A stretch of DNA of 64,000 nucleotides from an uncultured Bacteroidales bacterium (lineage in GTDB: Bacteria; Bacteroidota; Bacteroidia; Bacteroidales; UBA932), in assembly GCA_900317845.1 (NCBI GenBank), contig ONII01000004.1, forward strand, positions 1 to 64,000, given 5' to 3'. Positions 33,260-41,885 of the stretch are shown here, piece after piece. Each line of letters opens with the position of its first letter. Position 1 is the first letter of the stretch. A program made the position numbers and the translations under genes. A model generated the notes under the pieces. That model was not told where the DNA came from, ran no database searches, and saw nothing but the letters and a program-made list of their open reading frames with translations.

Positions 33260-34294
33260 TCACTGTCTGGGGTTGACTGGAGGCCGTAGGCCGGCAGGAG
33301 ACCCCAGACACGGACTCAAAGGTAATGCTTTTTCAGTGATATCCAAGTTATCCCTGGCTTTTATTGCCATAATGCGGTAGCTGGTCCATCTCATGTCTCT
33401 ATCGCCAGTTGCATCAGCCATATCTGCTGGTACTGCCATTCCAATGCTCATATGGGGCCTTCTGTTGTTGTAGAAGTCAACCGCTATGGCAACGGCTGCG
33501 ATTACCTCGCTGATGTTAGCAAACACTTTATCCTTGAGCAATTCATTCTTCATTGTATTGTTGATTCGTTCTGCTTGGGCATTGTCTTTGGGATCTCCTG
33601 ACTCGGTCATGCTGATTTGGATACCATGCTTCATCAAGGTATTCACATACTCTCGACTTGCATACTGACAACCTCGATCGGAGTGGTGGATCAGATTGAC
33701 TTCTTTACCTTCTATGCGTCTTAACGCCATCCTCAGGGCTTCCATGGGATATGTTGTGTCAAGCGTTGGCCCGACACTCCAGCCCACGATCTCTTCAGTA
33801 TAGGCATCCAGGATTAATGACAGGTAACAGAAGTGATAATGAGATGCGTCCTCCATGACTACCACGTATGTTATGTCGCTAACCCACAACTGATTCGCCC
33901 CGGTTGGCACATAGTCCTTGATCAGATTTGGATATGTAGGAAGACCATGCGTGGAATCGGTCGTTCTGGGCTTGCGTATCCTGAGTCGGACTTTTAGATT
34001 GTTCTCATCGATTATCCGACAGAAGCGATCCCGTCCTATCGGATAGTCACACCCGAACTCTGTCTTGTACATATGCCAGAGCTTAGGGCCTCCTATACCC
34101 GGGTCAAGCTTACGGATGTCTTTGATGTATTGTAACGCAAACTCCTCTCTAGCTGCTTTTGCGAGTGCCGCGTCCTCATCATATTGATAGTAAGCCTGCT
34201 TGCTTACGCCAAACAGCTCGCAAAGGAACTGGATGCAGTAGCGTCCATGATCCCTTGCGTGCAGGTTTCCTACTGTTTGGCGCCAGCTTTTTTT
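33260..34294 (-). CDS. IS3-family transposase OrfB (DDE integrase core), read by -1 frameshift
   Basis: The rve-type catalytic domain has all three acidic residues: Asp in LWVSDITYVVV, Asp in HHSDRGCQYAS and Glu in AQAERINNTMKNEL. An N-terminal HTH_21-like part (IGGPKLWHMYKTEFGCDYPI) precedes it. An ATG-initiated ORF starts only at 34072. The homologous region is open upstream through NLHARDHGRYCIQFLCELFG to the A7 run, so I draw the frameshifted part from 34294. It would act as an OrfAB fusion on IS ends. It looks intact. Confidence 0.88.
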   Translation of the reverse strand, partial: KKSWRQTVGNLHARDHGRYCIQFLCELFGVSKQAYYQYDEDAALAKAAREEFALQYIKDIRKLDPGIGGPKLWHMYKTEFGCDYPIGRDRFCRIIDENNLKVRLRIRKPRTTDSTHGLPTYPNLIKDYVPTGANQLWVSDITYVVVMEDASHYHFCYLSLILDAYTEEIVGWSVGPTLDTTYPMEALRMALRRIEGKEVNLIHHSDRGCQYASREYVNTLMKHGIQISMTESGDPKDNAQAERINNTMKNELLKDKVFANISEVIAAVAIAVDFYNNRRPHMSIGMAVPADMADATGDRDMRWTSYRIMAIKARDNLDITEKALPLSPCLGSPAGLRPPVNPRQ

Positions 34295-34644
34295 CGTATC
34301 GGGATCCTGAACTTGGCTTCGGCTACGTTGATCATCTCATCGTAGGCTTCGGCTTTGATTTCAGCTCGAAGAAGCTGCGCCTCCAGTTCCTTAACTCGCT
34401 CTTGGAGTCTGGCTACATCATCACTTGCAACTTGAGATGATGCGTTTTCTTGAGGCTTTCGCATATCGTTTGCTCCGGAGATCTTTCCTTTCTCCTTTGC
34501 AAAGATAGCAATCCATCTTGAAGCTGTGGTATGACCGATGGGTAAAAGTTGCGATATTCGATCTTCTCCATACCCTTCTTCGTAGTGAAGACGAATAACT
34601 TCATCAAAGTACTTAAGCTGCTTTTGCGTGTGTAAATGATACAT
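34270..34644 (-). CDS. IS3-family OrfA, helix-turn-helix protein
   Basis: A 124-aa protein. The helix-turn-helix covers about residues 15-50 (GEDRISQLLPIGHTTASRWI), and a leucine-zipper-like coiled coil about 75-100 (VARLQERVKELEAQLLRAEI). Both are typical of IS3 OrfA, which binds the IS ends and regulates OrfAB. I start at the ATG of MYHLHTQKQL (34644). The nested ISL3 element is inserted 23-31 bp upstream of this start, which probably separates the gene from its own promoter. Confidence 0.85.
   Translation of the reverse strand: MYHLHTQKQLKYFDEVIRLHYEEGYGEDRISQLLPIGHTTASRWIAIFAKEKGKISGANDMRKPQENASSQVASDDVARLQERVKELEAQLLRAEIKAEAYDEMINVAEAKFRIPIRKKAGAKQ
34288..34294 (-). other. Programmed -1 frameshift site (A7)
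   Basis: A run of seven A on the coding strand (CGA AAA AAA GCT in the orfA frame) lies 9 codons before the orfA stop. Slipping back one base continues into the orfB frame (AAA AAA AGC TGG CGC). This is the standard IS3-family signal for making the OrfAB transposase. Confidence 0.85.
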
Positions 34645-34675
34645 TGTTAACTCTTTGTTGTGAGTCAACTTTTTT

Positions 34676-36557
34676 GGTTCTTCCGCAATTTAGTTGAAAG
34701 ACCGGATTGGTAACGTCAGCGCAAGGGCAAGTTAGTTGCCCCCCTCCGTCGGATATAGACACGAAAAATCAATTCAATTAGCCAAATCGCAAAAAATCTT
34801 TCGGTTTAATGTTATTTAACTAATTGATTATTAGGTATTTACATGAATTTTTCGTAACTTTATGCTTACCACAGTATAAAGTTATATCCGATGTGTAAAG
34901 CACCTAACGAAAGCAAAATTACAACATTTTTACGGCAATGCCTAACGCCACCATCTGCGAAAGCCGATCTGTCGGCCCTTTATTCTCCAAGTGACCTGTC
35001 TGTTGAACAGGTAGAGTACGAAGATATGCGCACGTATCATGTATACGCACGATGTAACCTTCTTCATGGTGTCTGTCCATATTGCGGAGGCGTAAGCCAT
35101 AGAGTCCACAGCCGGTATCAGAGAACCATTACAGATCTTTCCATCCTGGGACATCCGGTTGTGATTACGTTTGAGGCCCGTAAGTTCTTCTGCCATAATC
35201 CGAGCTGTAGGAGAAAGACGTTTGCCGAACAACCCGGGGATGAAGTGTTCCGATACAGAAGGCGGACAAGGCGTTGTGAGATGGCGGTGACCCAGCATGG
35301 CCTGAAATGCTCATCAGAATCAGCCCGGAAATTATTATCGGCAATAGGAGTTAGCATCAGCGGAGATACCGTGCTTCGTGACATCCATCGCATATCGGTT
35401 CCTGAGCGGCGTGAGGTCAAGGAGATTGGCGTTGATGACTGGGCCTTTCGAAAAGGAGTGACATACGGCAGCATCATTGTCAGCCTAGAAACCGGGTCTG
35501 TTATAGACCTCCTTGGCGACAGGGATGTAAGCAGCTTTCAAACATGGTTGGATGGCCATTCGCAAGTGGCAATCGTTAGCCGTGACCGATCTACGGACTA
35601 TACTGCGGCCATCGCTGCGACAGGGAGGAATATCACAGAGGTGGCTGACCGGTTCCATTTGAATATGAATATGTCGGCATGCGTTACTAAAGTGATCAGC
35701 TCTCATTACGATGAGTATAGAAGCACCGTATGTCCAGCAGAAGTTCAAGAAACTCCAAAGGTTGACTCTAGACAAATCATGTTCAATGAAGTCAAAGAGT
35801 TGCAAGCTGAAGGGCTCAACATTGCCCAGATATCTCAAAAACTGGATATCGCCAGACAGACCGTAAGGAAATATATGGGCTGGGACACTCTTCCGAAAAG
35901 GGCCAGCAAGGAGCGTTTACCCTATTTTCTTTACGACACATACGTGGAAGAAGAGTATCGACATGGAAAGGATCTTCGTAAAATCTTCCTTGAAATCAAG
36001 GAGAAAGGCTTTCGGGGTTCGTTGACACCATTCTACGATCATTACAGCTATCTGTCTGACGGCCATCATGGATATCGCCCCAAGCATGAGGTCGAGAAGA
36101 TGAAGAAGGCGCCTATTACTGATAGAGAACCTCTGCTGCCGATACGCCAGATTGCGCATATAGTGGACAAATCCATTCGAAAGAAGAAGATGGTTAAGGA
36201 CGAGGTTACGCTCGTTGAAAAGATGATGTCATTCGGCTGGTTCAGAGACATATACAATGCTGCGTCCTCTTTCTATGCAACGATTATGGGTGACGACATT
36301 AATGACCTGGATACATGGCTTGAAAACTATGGAAAATCTCCCATTCAAGAACTGAGGTCGTTTGCATATGGTATCAGAATGGATCTGAAGGCTGTTCAAA
36401 ATGCTATCGCGCTGGAAACATCCAACGGCATCGTGGAAGGCTTCGTGAACAAATTGAAAGAAGTGAAGAGAGTAATGTATGGGCGGGCCTCACTCAATCT
36501 GCTCAAACGGAAAATGGTCTTCAGCGACCTATGCTTCAACTAAATTGCGGAAGAACC
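34676..36557 (+). mobile_element. ISL3-family insertion sequence nested in the IS3 element
   Basis: Perfect 23-bp terminal inverted repeats: the left end begins GGTTCTTCCGCAATTTAGTT, and the right end is its inverse. The element is 1882 bp with an 8-bp target duplication ACTTTTTT (34668-34675 and 36558-36565), as expected for ISL3. It is visibly more AT-rich than the chromosome. It inserted after the IS3 element. 34699-34890 is the AT-rich leader of its transposase gene. Confidence 0.95.
34891..36543 (+). CDS. ISL3-family transposase
   Basis: A 550-aa transposase. The N-terminal zinc-finger-like motif CPYCGG..HSRYQRTITDL is followed by a CHNPSCRRKTF cluster. The catalytic domain has Asp in IGVDDWAFRKG, Asp in SRDRSTDYTAAI and Glu in SNGIVEGFVNKLKEVKRVMYG. 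A second HTH (GLNIAQISQKLDIARQTVRK) is inserted before the last third, as in the longer ISL3 enzymes. All motifs are present and the frame is intact, so the element may still be active. Confidence 0.93.
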   Translation: MCKAPNESKITTFLRQCLTPPSAKADLSALYSPSDLSVEQVEYEDMRTYHVYARCNLLHGVCPYCGGVSHRVHSRYQRTITDLSILGHPVVITFEARKFFCHNPSCRRKTFAEQPGDEVFRYRRRTRRCEMAVTQHGLKCSSESARKLLSAIGVSISGDTVLRDIHRISVPERREVKEIGVDDWAFRKGVTYGSIIVSLETGSVIDLLGDRDVSSFQTWLDGHSQVAIVSRDRSTDYTAAIAATGRNITEVADRFHLNMNMSACVTKVISSHYDEYRSTVCPAEVQETPKVDSRQIMFNEVKELQAEGLNIAQISQKLDIARQTVRKYMGWDTLPKRASKERLPYFLYDTYVEEEYRHGKDLRKIFLEIKEKGFRGSLTPFYDHYSYLSDGHHGYRPKHEVEKMKKAPITDREPLLPIRQIAHIVDKSIRKKKMVKDEVTLVEKMMSFGWFRDIYNAASSFYATIMGDDINDLDTWLENYGKSPIQELRSFAYGIRMDLKAVQNAIALETSNGIVEGFVNKLKEVKRVMYGRASLNLLKRKMVFSDLCFN

Positions 36558-36580
36558 ACTTTTTTCAGGATAAGACACTA

Positions 36581-36818
36581 TGATGTGCTTTAACCACCTT
36601 CACAGGCCCCCGTTAAAGCACCCCCCCCTGCCAGAATCCACTCTGGGGCACTATGCTGTGCTTTAACCACACTCCCAGGACCCCATTAAAGCACACCTAT
36701 CCCTGCCAGAATCCACTCTGGGGCACTATGCTGTGCTTTAACCACCTTCACGGGACCCCGCTAAAGCACACCTACCCCGTCCATAACCTACTCTAGTGCC
36801 ACCCTCTGTGCTTTAATG
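36581..36818. repeat. 75-bp palindromic tandem repeat array, right part
   Basis: The rest of the unit broken by the IS3 element (31 bp), then units starting at 36612 (73 bp), 36685 (75 bp) and a degenerate last one at 36760. With the left part this makes about five copies. The inverted TTAAAGCACA / TGTGCTTTAA ends are kept even in the degenerate copy, while the middle drifts. Confidence 0.85.
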
Positions 36819-36835
36819 GACGGAGGGAGAGGGTG

Positions 36836-36960
36836 ATGGAAAGGGGTAAGGGGCGGACACTGCGGTTAGCTGGCTTTATTTTAACCACCCAAGCGCAAAA
36901 ACGGGCGATTTTTGGGGTAGCTGGTCAAAATTTTACCACCTAACCGCACGTGGGAGTGGT
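36836..36960. other. Non-coding stretch with direct and inverted repeats
   Basis: No gene is supported here. TGCGGTTAG (about 36869) and CTAACCGCA (about 36940) are a 9-bp inverted repeat. Inside it, two related blocks (GTTAGCTGGCTTTATTTTAA and GTAGCTGGTCAAAATTTTAC) repeat directly. Confidence 0.45.
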
Positions 36961-37027
36961 CCGGTTAATCCCACTGCAACACGAAGGGACCGCTGCCGGC
37001 ACGGTTTGGGCCCAAAATGCGCCGCTG

Positions 37028-37140
37028 GCGGGCCGAAAGGTCCGCCGGTGCTACGTTTTGCCGGGAAAATGCGCCCACAGCGGGCCGAAAGGTCCGCCGA
37101 TGCTACGTTTTGCCGGGAAAGTGCGCCCACAGCGGGACCG
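37028..37140. repeat. 52-bp tandem repeat
   Basis: GCGGGCCGAAAGGTCCGCC followed by a TGCTACGTTTTGCCGGGAAA block, at 37028 and again at 37080 with few changes. A third copy is begun at 37132. Each unit contains the small palindrome GGCCGAAAGGTCC. It overlaps an open minus-strand frame but shows no sign of coding selection. Confidence 0.7.
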
Positions 37141-37186
37141 TACAAGAGAAATCCATGCCGAAGAGGAGCACACGGACAAGGGGACG

Positions 37187-37322
37187 CCCCGGCGTCCTTG
37201 CCGGCAAAGAGGAATTCGGCCACGAAAGCGCCCAGCAGGGAGCCGAGTATCATCCCCACCGGCGGGTATATCATCCCAATGAACAGTCCCGCGATTGCGC
37301 CCCAGCTGCCATATTTGTGCAC
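37187..37322 (-). pseudogene. DUF456-family membrane protein remnant
   Basis: The frame encodes HKYGSWGAIAGLFIGMIYPP and GMILGSLLGAFVAEFLFAGK, the glycine-zipper membrane hairpin of DUF456 proteins. Those proteins are about 160 aa with several such helices. Here the N-terminal part is missing, cut off by the TPR-LuxR gene. The C-terminal continuation runs into the 52-bp tandem repeat with no family similarity. I read it as a decaying fragment. Confidence 0.6.
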
Positions 37323-37344
37323 TGGACCGCGGCCGTCGGGCTAC

Positions 37345-38520
37345 TCAGATGAGCCCCATCTCTTTAGCGCAGGAGACAAGTTCCGGACTGTTGGAGACGT
37401 CGAATTTCTCAAGCAGTTTTTTCCTGTACCAGCGGATGGTTTCCTTGCTCAGGGAGAGGGCTTCGGCAATCTGAGTGGTGGTGTAGCCTTTGGACAGAAG
37501 GTCCAGGATTTCCTTTTCGCGGGCCGTCAGTTCCGGAGCTTCGGCCGATACGGCAGCCTTTTCCGAAGAGGCCGGGCGATTCTTCCGGAGGCCGAAAATG
37601 ATTCCGAGAACGATCAGGATAACGGCCGCCAAGGCGCCGGCCAGGCAGCCCAGCTGCCGTTTCTGGCGGGTGAGCACCTCCTGCATATAGTTCAGGTTTT
37701 CCGTACGGAAATTCGGCGCATAATCCGGATGGGCGGCGTAGTAGGCATCGGCCTTGCGTAAATAGGGAAGCGATTTCCAGGTTTTCCCCTGTTCGGCATA
37801 CAGGCGGCCGTAGCCCTTCCATACGTCCACAATCATCAGGCTGTCCCCCGAAGCTTGGGCAAAGGCCATAGCTTTGTCGTACTCGGCCTTGGCTTTGTCC
37901 AGTTCCCCCTCATCCACCCAGGTTTCGCCCATGTTGTAATGGAGGACGCTGTTGCTTTCGTTCCAGCCGTATTTTTCGAAGATGGCGCCGGCCTTTTCAT
38001 AGTAGTCCATGGCCTGGGGGATGGAATCCATCATATTATAGAGATTGCCGATGGAGCCGTACAGGGCCGAATAGTAATCGTCAATCATTTTTTGCGAATA
38101 GCCGGCCGTGTCCGTGGGCGAAGTGGCCCCCGCAGCCATGGCGTCCGTTGCGGCAAGGGAGGCCAGGTAATAAACCCGGGCGCTGTCATATTGTTCCCTG
38201 CCGTAGAAAACCTGGCCGATATAGCGGTAGGCGTCGGCATCGGCGGCATACCATAGCCGGGGATGGCTGATGGAAAGGGCCCGGCGGGCGTAGAAGATGC
38301 ACTTGTCTCCGTTCATCACGTGATAGCCCAGCATCAGGTTCCGGTATGCCCGGTTAATATCCAGCAAATCTTCCAGGGAAGCCTTGTCTATGGCGTCCGG
38401 CGTCCAGCGCGCCACGGCTCGCTCCAACGAGTCCAGATTGTGGCCGCGATGGTCATTATAAGCGCCGGCCAGGGGCATGGCGAGGACTGCAAGAAGCAAG
38501 ATCAGGAGCGAACGTTTCAT
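37345..38520 (-). CDS. TPR-containing transmembrane regulator with LuxR-type HTH
   Basis: 391 aa. A signal peptide (LLILLLAVLAMPLAGAY) leads, then TPR-like helical pairs over about residues 30-300 (QYDSARVYYLASLAA, IPQAMDYYEKAGAIFEKYGW, ELDKAKAEYDKAMAFAQASG). One membrane helix follows (LAGALAAVILIVLGIIFGL, about 305-325), then a cytoplasmic LuxR/GerE HTH (LTAREKEILDLLSKGYTTTQIAEALSLSKETIRWYRKK). This layout lets a periplasmic TPR sensor control a DNA-binding domain directly. It diverges from the OmpA/zinc-ribbon gene, a candidate target. I start at MKRSLLI (38520). Confidence 0.85.
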   Translation of the reverse strand: MKRSLLILLLAVLAMPLAGAYNDHRGHNLDSLERAVARWTPDAIDKASLEDLLDINRAYRNLMLGYHVMNGDKCIFYARRALSISHPRLWYAADADAYRYIGQVFYGREQYDSARVYYLASLAATDAMAAGATSPTDTAGYSQKMIDDYYSALYGSIGNLYNMMDSIPQAMDYYEKAGAIFEKYGWNESNSVLHYNMGETWVDEGELDKAKAEYDKAMAFAQASGDSLMIVDVWKGYGRLYAEQGKTWKSLPYLRKADAYYAAHPDYAPNFRTENLNYMQEVLTRQKRQLGCLAGALAAVILIVLGIIFGLRKNRPASSEKAAVSAEAPELTAREKEILDLLSKGYTTTQIAEALSLSKETIRWYRKKLLEKFDVSNSPELVSCAKEMGLI

Positions 38521-38524
38521 ACTA

Positions 38525-38532
38525 CAAAAATA
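38525..38532 (-). promoter_or_regulatory. -7 promoter element (TATTTTTG) of the TPR-LuxR gene
   Basis: TATTTTTG on the minus strand, ending 4 nt before the ATG at 38520. This implies a leaderless or near-leaderless mRNA. Confidence 0.5.
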
Positions 38533-38657
38533 GTCAAAAAGGATGGAATTAACCCATTGGAGGGACGTTAAAGGCTCATTTCCCCCCTTTAGGGTGGTGT
38601 TTTTTTTGTGGAGAAAAATGAAATTTGTGTCAACCATTGAAAACAAAATCATCTGAT

Positions 38658-40016
38658 ATGAAAAAGTTATTGCTTTCTGTCGCCGTCCTTGCCATGGTTT
38701 GCGGGACTGCCGATGCCCAGAATTTCCTGAAAAACCTGGGCGAAAGAGCCAAGAATGCCGCCGAGCAGAATATCGGCCAAAAAGTGGAAAAGGGCGTGAA
38801 CAACGTCCTGGACGGCAAAGTGGGAAAAGGCCAGAAGAATAAGGAGAAGGCCAAAGACGCTTCGGAAGCCGAAGCTCCCGCCACCGCCGCCTGGACCTGT
38901 GAGGAATGTGGCAAAACCGGAAACACCGGTAAGTTCTGCACGGATTGCGGCGCCAAGAAACCGGGTGCGGAAGGCGCAGCCGCTCCCAAGAAGCAGGTAA
39001 CCTCCGAGTACGCCAAGACCGACTTTGTGCCGGGTGACGAGATTTTCTTCGAAGATCCGGTTGAGGGGGAGAAACTGGGCGAGTTCCCTTCTCACTGGGA
39101 TTTTCTTGGCGGAGAGGAGTGCGAAGTAATGACCATTGACGGCAATCAGGCCATCAAACTCTCCGGCTGGTTCTCGGACATCGCTCCGCTGATGAAGGAG
39201 GAGAACTATCTGCCCCAGGAGTTCACCGTGGAATTCGATGTCTGGTCCAACCCCACCGGAGGCTCCAGTAACAACGACCATATAGATCTTGTGTTACGTT
39301 CGGATGAATTCTCCGACTATTGCGTTTTTGTCGCCCTCAATCCGGCGTTCAACGAATTGTCTGAGAATGAAGGAGCTACCACTTTGGATTATTCTTATTA
39401 TACTCCGGGCGGAGACCTTCGCCACGGAACAACTCCGGGAGATAACGTTCAGAAGCTTGTAGTGCCCGACAGCTGGCTCCACGTCGCAGCGTCTTTCAAC
39501 AAACGCGCCTTCAAATATTATGTGAATGGTGTCAGGATGGTGAATCTGCCCAACGTGGCGCAGCCCACCCGCATGCTTCTCCGTTCCGTCTCCAACTGTG
39601 ACGATAAGGACCGCTTCTTCATCAAGAACGTCCGCGTTGCCAAGGGCGCCGTTCCGCTGTATGACCGCTTGGCTTCCGACGGCAAGATTATCACCTACGC
39701 CATAACCTTCGAGGTGGGCAAGGCAGACCTCAAGCCCGAATCCATGGTGGAAATCAACCGTATTGCCAAACTGATGCAGGAGAGCCCCAACCTCTCCTTC
39801 GAGGTGCAGGGCCACTGCGACGCCACGGGCTCTGACAAGGTGAACGATCCTCTGTCCCAGAAACGCGCCGAAGCCATTGTGGCCGCCCTGGTAGAGCAGG
39901 GAATTGCCGAATCCCGCCTCACTCCCGTGGGCAAGGGCTCGCACGAACCCATCGCCTCCAACAGCACTGACGAAGGCCGTGCCAAGAACCGCAGAGTGGA
40001 ATTTGTAAAGAAATAA
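38658..40016 (+). CDS. OmpA-family protein with zinc ribbon and concanavalin-like domain
   Basis: 452 aa with a signal peptide (LLLSVAVLAMVCGTADAQ). A Lys/Ala-rich helical segment (NFLKNLGERAKNAAEQNIGQ) leads to a zinc ribbon at about residues 80-105 (CEECGKTGNTGKFCTDCG). A jelly-roll/laminin G-like region covers about 135-340. The C-terminal OmpA domain covers about 345-452, with the peptidoglycan-binding motifs NRIAKLMQ..FEVQGHCDATGS, LSQKRAEAIVAALVEQGI and NRRVEF. It probably sits in the periplasm or outer membrane and binds cell wall. A CxxC zinc ribbon in an exported protein is unusual. I start at MKKLLLSVAV (38658). Confidence 0.85.
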   Translation: MKKLLLSVAVLAMVCGTADAQNFLKNLGERAKNAAEQNIGQKVEKGVNNVLDGKVGKGQKNKEKAKDASEAEAPATAAWTCEECGKTGNTGKFCTDCGAKKPGAEGAAAPKKQVTSEYAKTDFVPGDEIFFEDPVEGEKLGEFPSHWDFLGGEECEVMTIDGNQAIKLSGWFSDIAPLMKEENYLPQEFTVEFDVWSNPTGGSSNNDHIDLVLRSDEFSDYCVFVALNPAFNELSENEGATTLDYSYYTPGGDLRHGTTPGDNVQKLVVPDSWLHVAASFNKRAFKYYVNGVRMVNLPNVAQPTRMLLRSVSNCDDKDRFFIKNVRVAKGAVPLYDRLASDGKIITYAITFEVGKADLKPESMVEINRIAKLMQESPNLSFEVQGHCDATGSDKVNDPLSQKRAEAIVAALVEQGIAESRLTPVGKGSHEPIASNSTDEGRAKNRRVEFVKK

Positions 40017-40019
40017 ACC

Positions 40020-41885
40020 ATGAAAAAACTGTTCATTGCCATTGCAGCACTGTCGCTGTTGTGCGCCCCGGCGCAGGCCCAGGGCTTCCTTAACAAACTG
40101 AAAGAAAAGGCCGAGAAAGCCGCTGGCGGTAATATCGGCAATCCCTTTGGCGTGTCTTCGAAAGAAGAGCAGCCCCTGTCGGCGATGCCCGATTCCGACG
40201 CTCCTGCCGCCGTTACCGGCGAGCAGGCGCTGCCCGCCAAGCGCGCCAGCACCTTCGGCTGGGACGGCCCTGTTACCCCTTCATCGGCCAAATTCCCCAT
40301 CCCGCTCATGAACGAATTCCCGGCTGTGCCGTCGGCCTCCGAACTGGCCCATCCTACGGAAGAAGCCCAGATTGCCTACTACAAAGCCATCAAGGCCGTT
40401 ACCCTCCGGGCCGAGGAACTGAACGAAGACACCACCTGCGAGGATGAGCAAACCCTCATGTACCGGGAAAAGAGCAACAAGATGCTGTCCGACCTCTTCG
40501 GCCTCACCCCGGCCGAAATAGACGAACTGCAGGATGAAAACCTTCCGGAAGCAGAGCGGAAGCGCCTGGAGGAAAAGATGCAGAAGGCTTTGCTGGGAGA
40601 TTTGAATGTGGAAGACCTGGAGAAACAGGCCGCGCAGTATCAGGGTATGTCGGAACAAGAGATGATGGCCATGACTGCCAACCGGAGTGTGTCGGCCCTG
40701 GATGCCGTTTATGACCGCAATGCCGCCGATATCCAGAAATACTGCGGCGTTTCCGCCGCCGAATTCAAGAGCGCTTCCCGCGCCCAGATGAACTCCGCCA
40801 ATCCTGACAAGGAATGCCCCGAGATGGCGGCCCTGAACAAGAAGGTCAAGGCTTATCAGCAGGCCGAATCGGCCAAGAACCCTTCTTTCAAGAAAGAAGC
40901 GGAAGCCTTCGAGAAACGCATTCAGAAAGAGACTATGGATGCGGCCATGAAGTCCAACGGAATGGGCTCCATGGGTGGTGGAATGGGCAATCTGATGCAG
41001 TCGATGGAAAAAGCCAGGCCCATCATGGAGATGGAGCAGAAGCTCAGCGCCTATTTCATGGAGGCCCAGAAACTGCTCTCTGTTGCGGATTCCCAGGCCG
41101 ACGCCAAGTTCTCCGCCTCCGACCGCAAGAAACTGCTGGCCCTCAAGGAGAAGATTTACGCCACCGACGATCCTTCCGTTTACAATCCCCTCTATCTGCA
41201 GGCTTTGGAGCTCATCAAGACCTACCGCGACCGTGCCGCCCAGGCATGGGCCGCCGACGTCCAGAAGCGCTTCAACCAGATGAAGGAGAATATGTCGTCC
41301 CTCATCAAGCTCAACCGTCAGGCCGTGGCCGACGAACTAATCCCCGAATGCGCCCTGTGGCGCATGCCGCTGAATGTCGTCATATCGGCCGGCGATATCC
41401 TGGCCGAGGCCTACAGCGAGTTCCCGTCAGACTATCCCCCCATGTATGCGGAGGAAGTAGTTCGGGAGCTGTCCCTGTCTAAGGTGCCGGGTGGCGGCGG
41501 TCATGCGTGGTTCCCGGAGTTTTCCGTGTTCGGCACTTCCCACTTTGACGATATTGCCGCCGGCAAGTACATCTTTGCTTCCAACGATGCCGGAGAAGTC
41601 TATCAGTTCAGCGGCGGTTCCTGGACCCTGCTGTCCGACAAGCGCATCAAGGAACTGAGCGAGATGAAGAAAGGCGCTGCCGCTACCGGTGGCACCTGGA
41701 CTTCCCGGGACGGCCAGCGTACTGTGACCTTCAACGGCGAAGGCGGTTACATCGCCCTGCCGGAAGGTGATGAAATCTTCCAGCCGCACGCCTGGAAGGC
41801 CTATCCGGACAAAATCCAGTGGCTCAATGCCGCCACAACCGAGGACGGTAAATACCAACTGATTCTTTGCACCTACAAGTTCTAA
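40020..41885 (+). CDS. Secreted protein of unknown function with OmpA-neighbour N-terminus
   Basis: 621 aa with a signal peptide (LFIAIAALSLLCAPAQA). I do not recognise a domain. The first mature residues (QGFLNKLKEKAEKAAGGNIG) resemble those of the preceding OmpA protein (QNFLKNLGERAKNAAEQNIG), which suggests a shared export or partner-binding module. The middle (about 100-440) is charged and helical with a GMGSMGGGMGN loop. The last ~150 residues are beta-rich (GKYIFASNDAGEVYQFSGGS). It starts 3 nt after the OmpA stop, so the two are in one operon. The function is unknown, but an envelope role with the OmpA partner is likely. Confidence 0.75.
   Translation: MKKLFIAIAALSLLCAPAQAQGFLNKLKEKAEKAAGGNIGNPFGVSSKEEQPLSAMPDSDAPAAVTGEQALPAKRASTFGWDGPVTPSSAKFPIPLMNEFPAVPSASELAHPTEEAQIAYYKAIKAVTLRAEELNEDTTCEDEQTLMYREKSNKMLSDLFGLTPAEIDELQDENLPEAERKRLEEKMQKALLGDLNVEDLEKQAAQYQGMSEQEMMAMTANRSVSALDAVYDRNAADIQKYCGVSAAEFKSASRAQMNSANPDKECPEMAALNKKVKAYQQAESAKNPSFKKEAEAFEKRIQKETMDAAMKSNGMGSMGGGMGNLMQSMEKARPIMEMEQKLSAYFMEAQKLLSVADSQADAKFSASDRKKLLALKEKIYATDDPSVYNPLYLQALELIKTYRDRAAQAWAADVQKRFNQMKENMSSLIKLNRQAVADELIPECALWRMPLNVVISAGDILAEAYSEFPSDYPPMYAEEVVRELSLSKVPGGGGHAWFPEFSVFGTSHFDDIAAGKYIFASNDAGEVYQFSGGSWTLLSDKRIKELSEMKKGAAATGGTWTSRDGQRTVTFNGEGGYIALPEGDEIFQPHAWKAYPDKIQWLNAATTEDGKYQLILCTYKF

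Larger units (their letters stand above)
33159..36577 (-). mobile_element. IS3-family insertion sequence, interrupted by an ISL3-family element
   Basis: The ends are TGTCATTTCCTGA..GTTGACTC (33159 on) and, inverted, TGTCTTATCCTGA..GTTGACTC (ending 36577). The flanking 3-bp target duplication is CTA (33156-33158 and 36578-36580). Removing the element rebuilds an exact 75-bp repeat unit, which confirms the boundaries. Without the nested ISL3 element and its duplication it is about 1.53 kb, a normal IS3 size. It carries orfA and orfB joined by an A7 frameshift signal. Confidence 0.93.

Noticed and set aside
33040-36818. The 75-bp repeat array as a CRISPR
   Set aside because: Repeats are contiguous with no unique spacers, are internally palindromic over 75 bp, and no cas gene is present.
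36933-37186. Full 129-codon minus-strand ORF as a real gene
   Set aside because: Only the first ~45 residues resemble DUF456. The rest reads through the 52-bp tandem repeat without family similarity.
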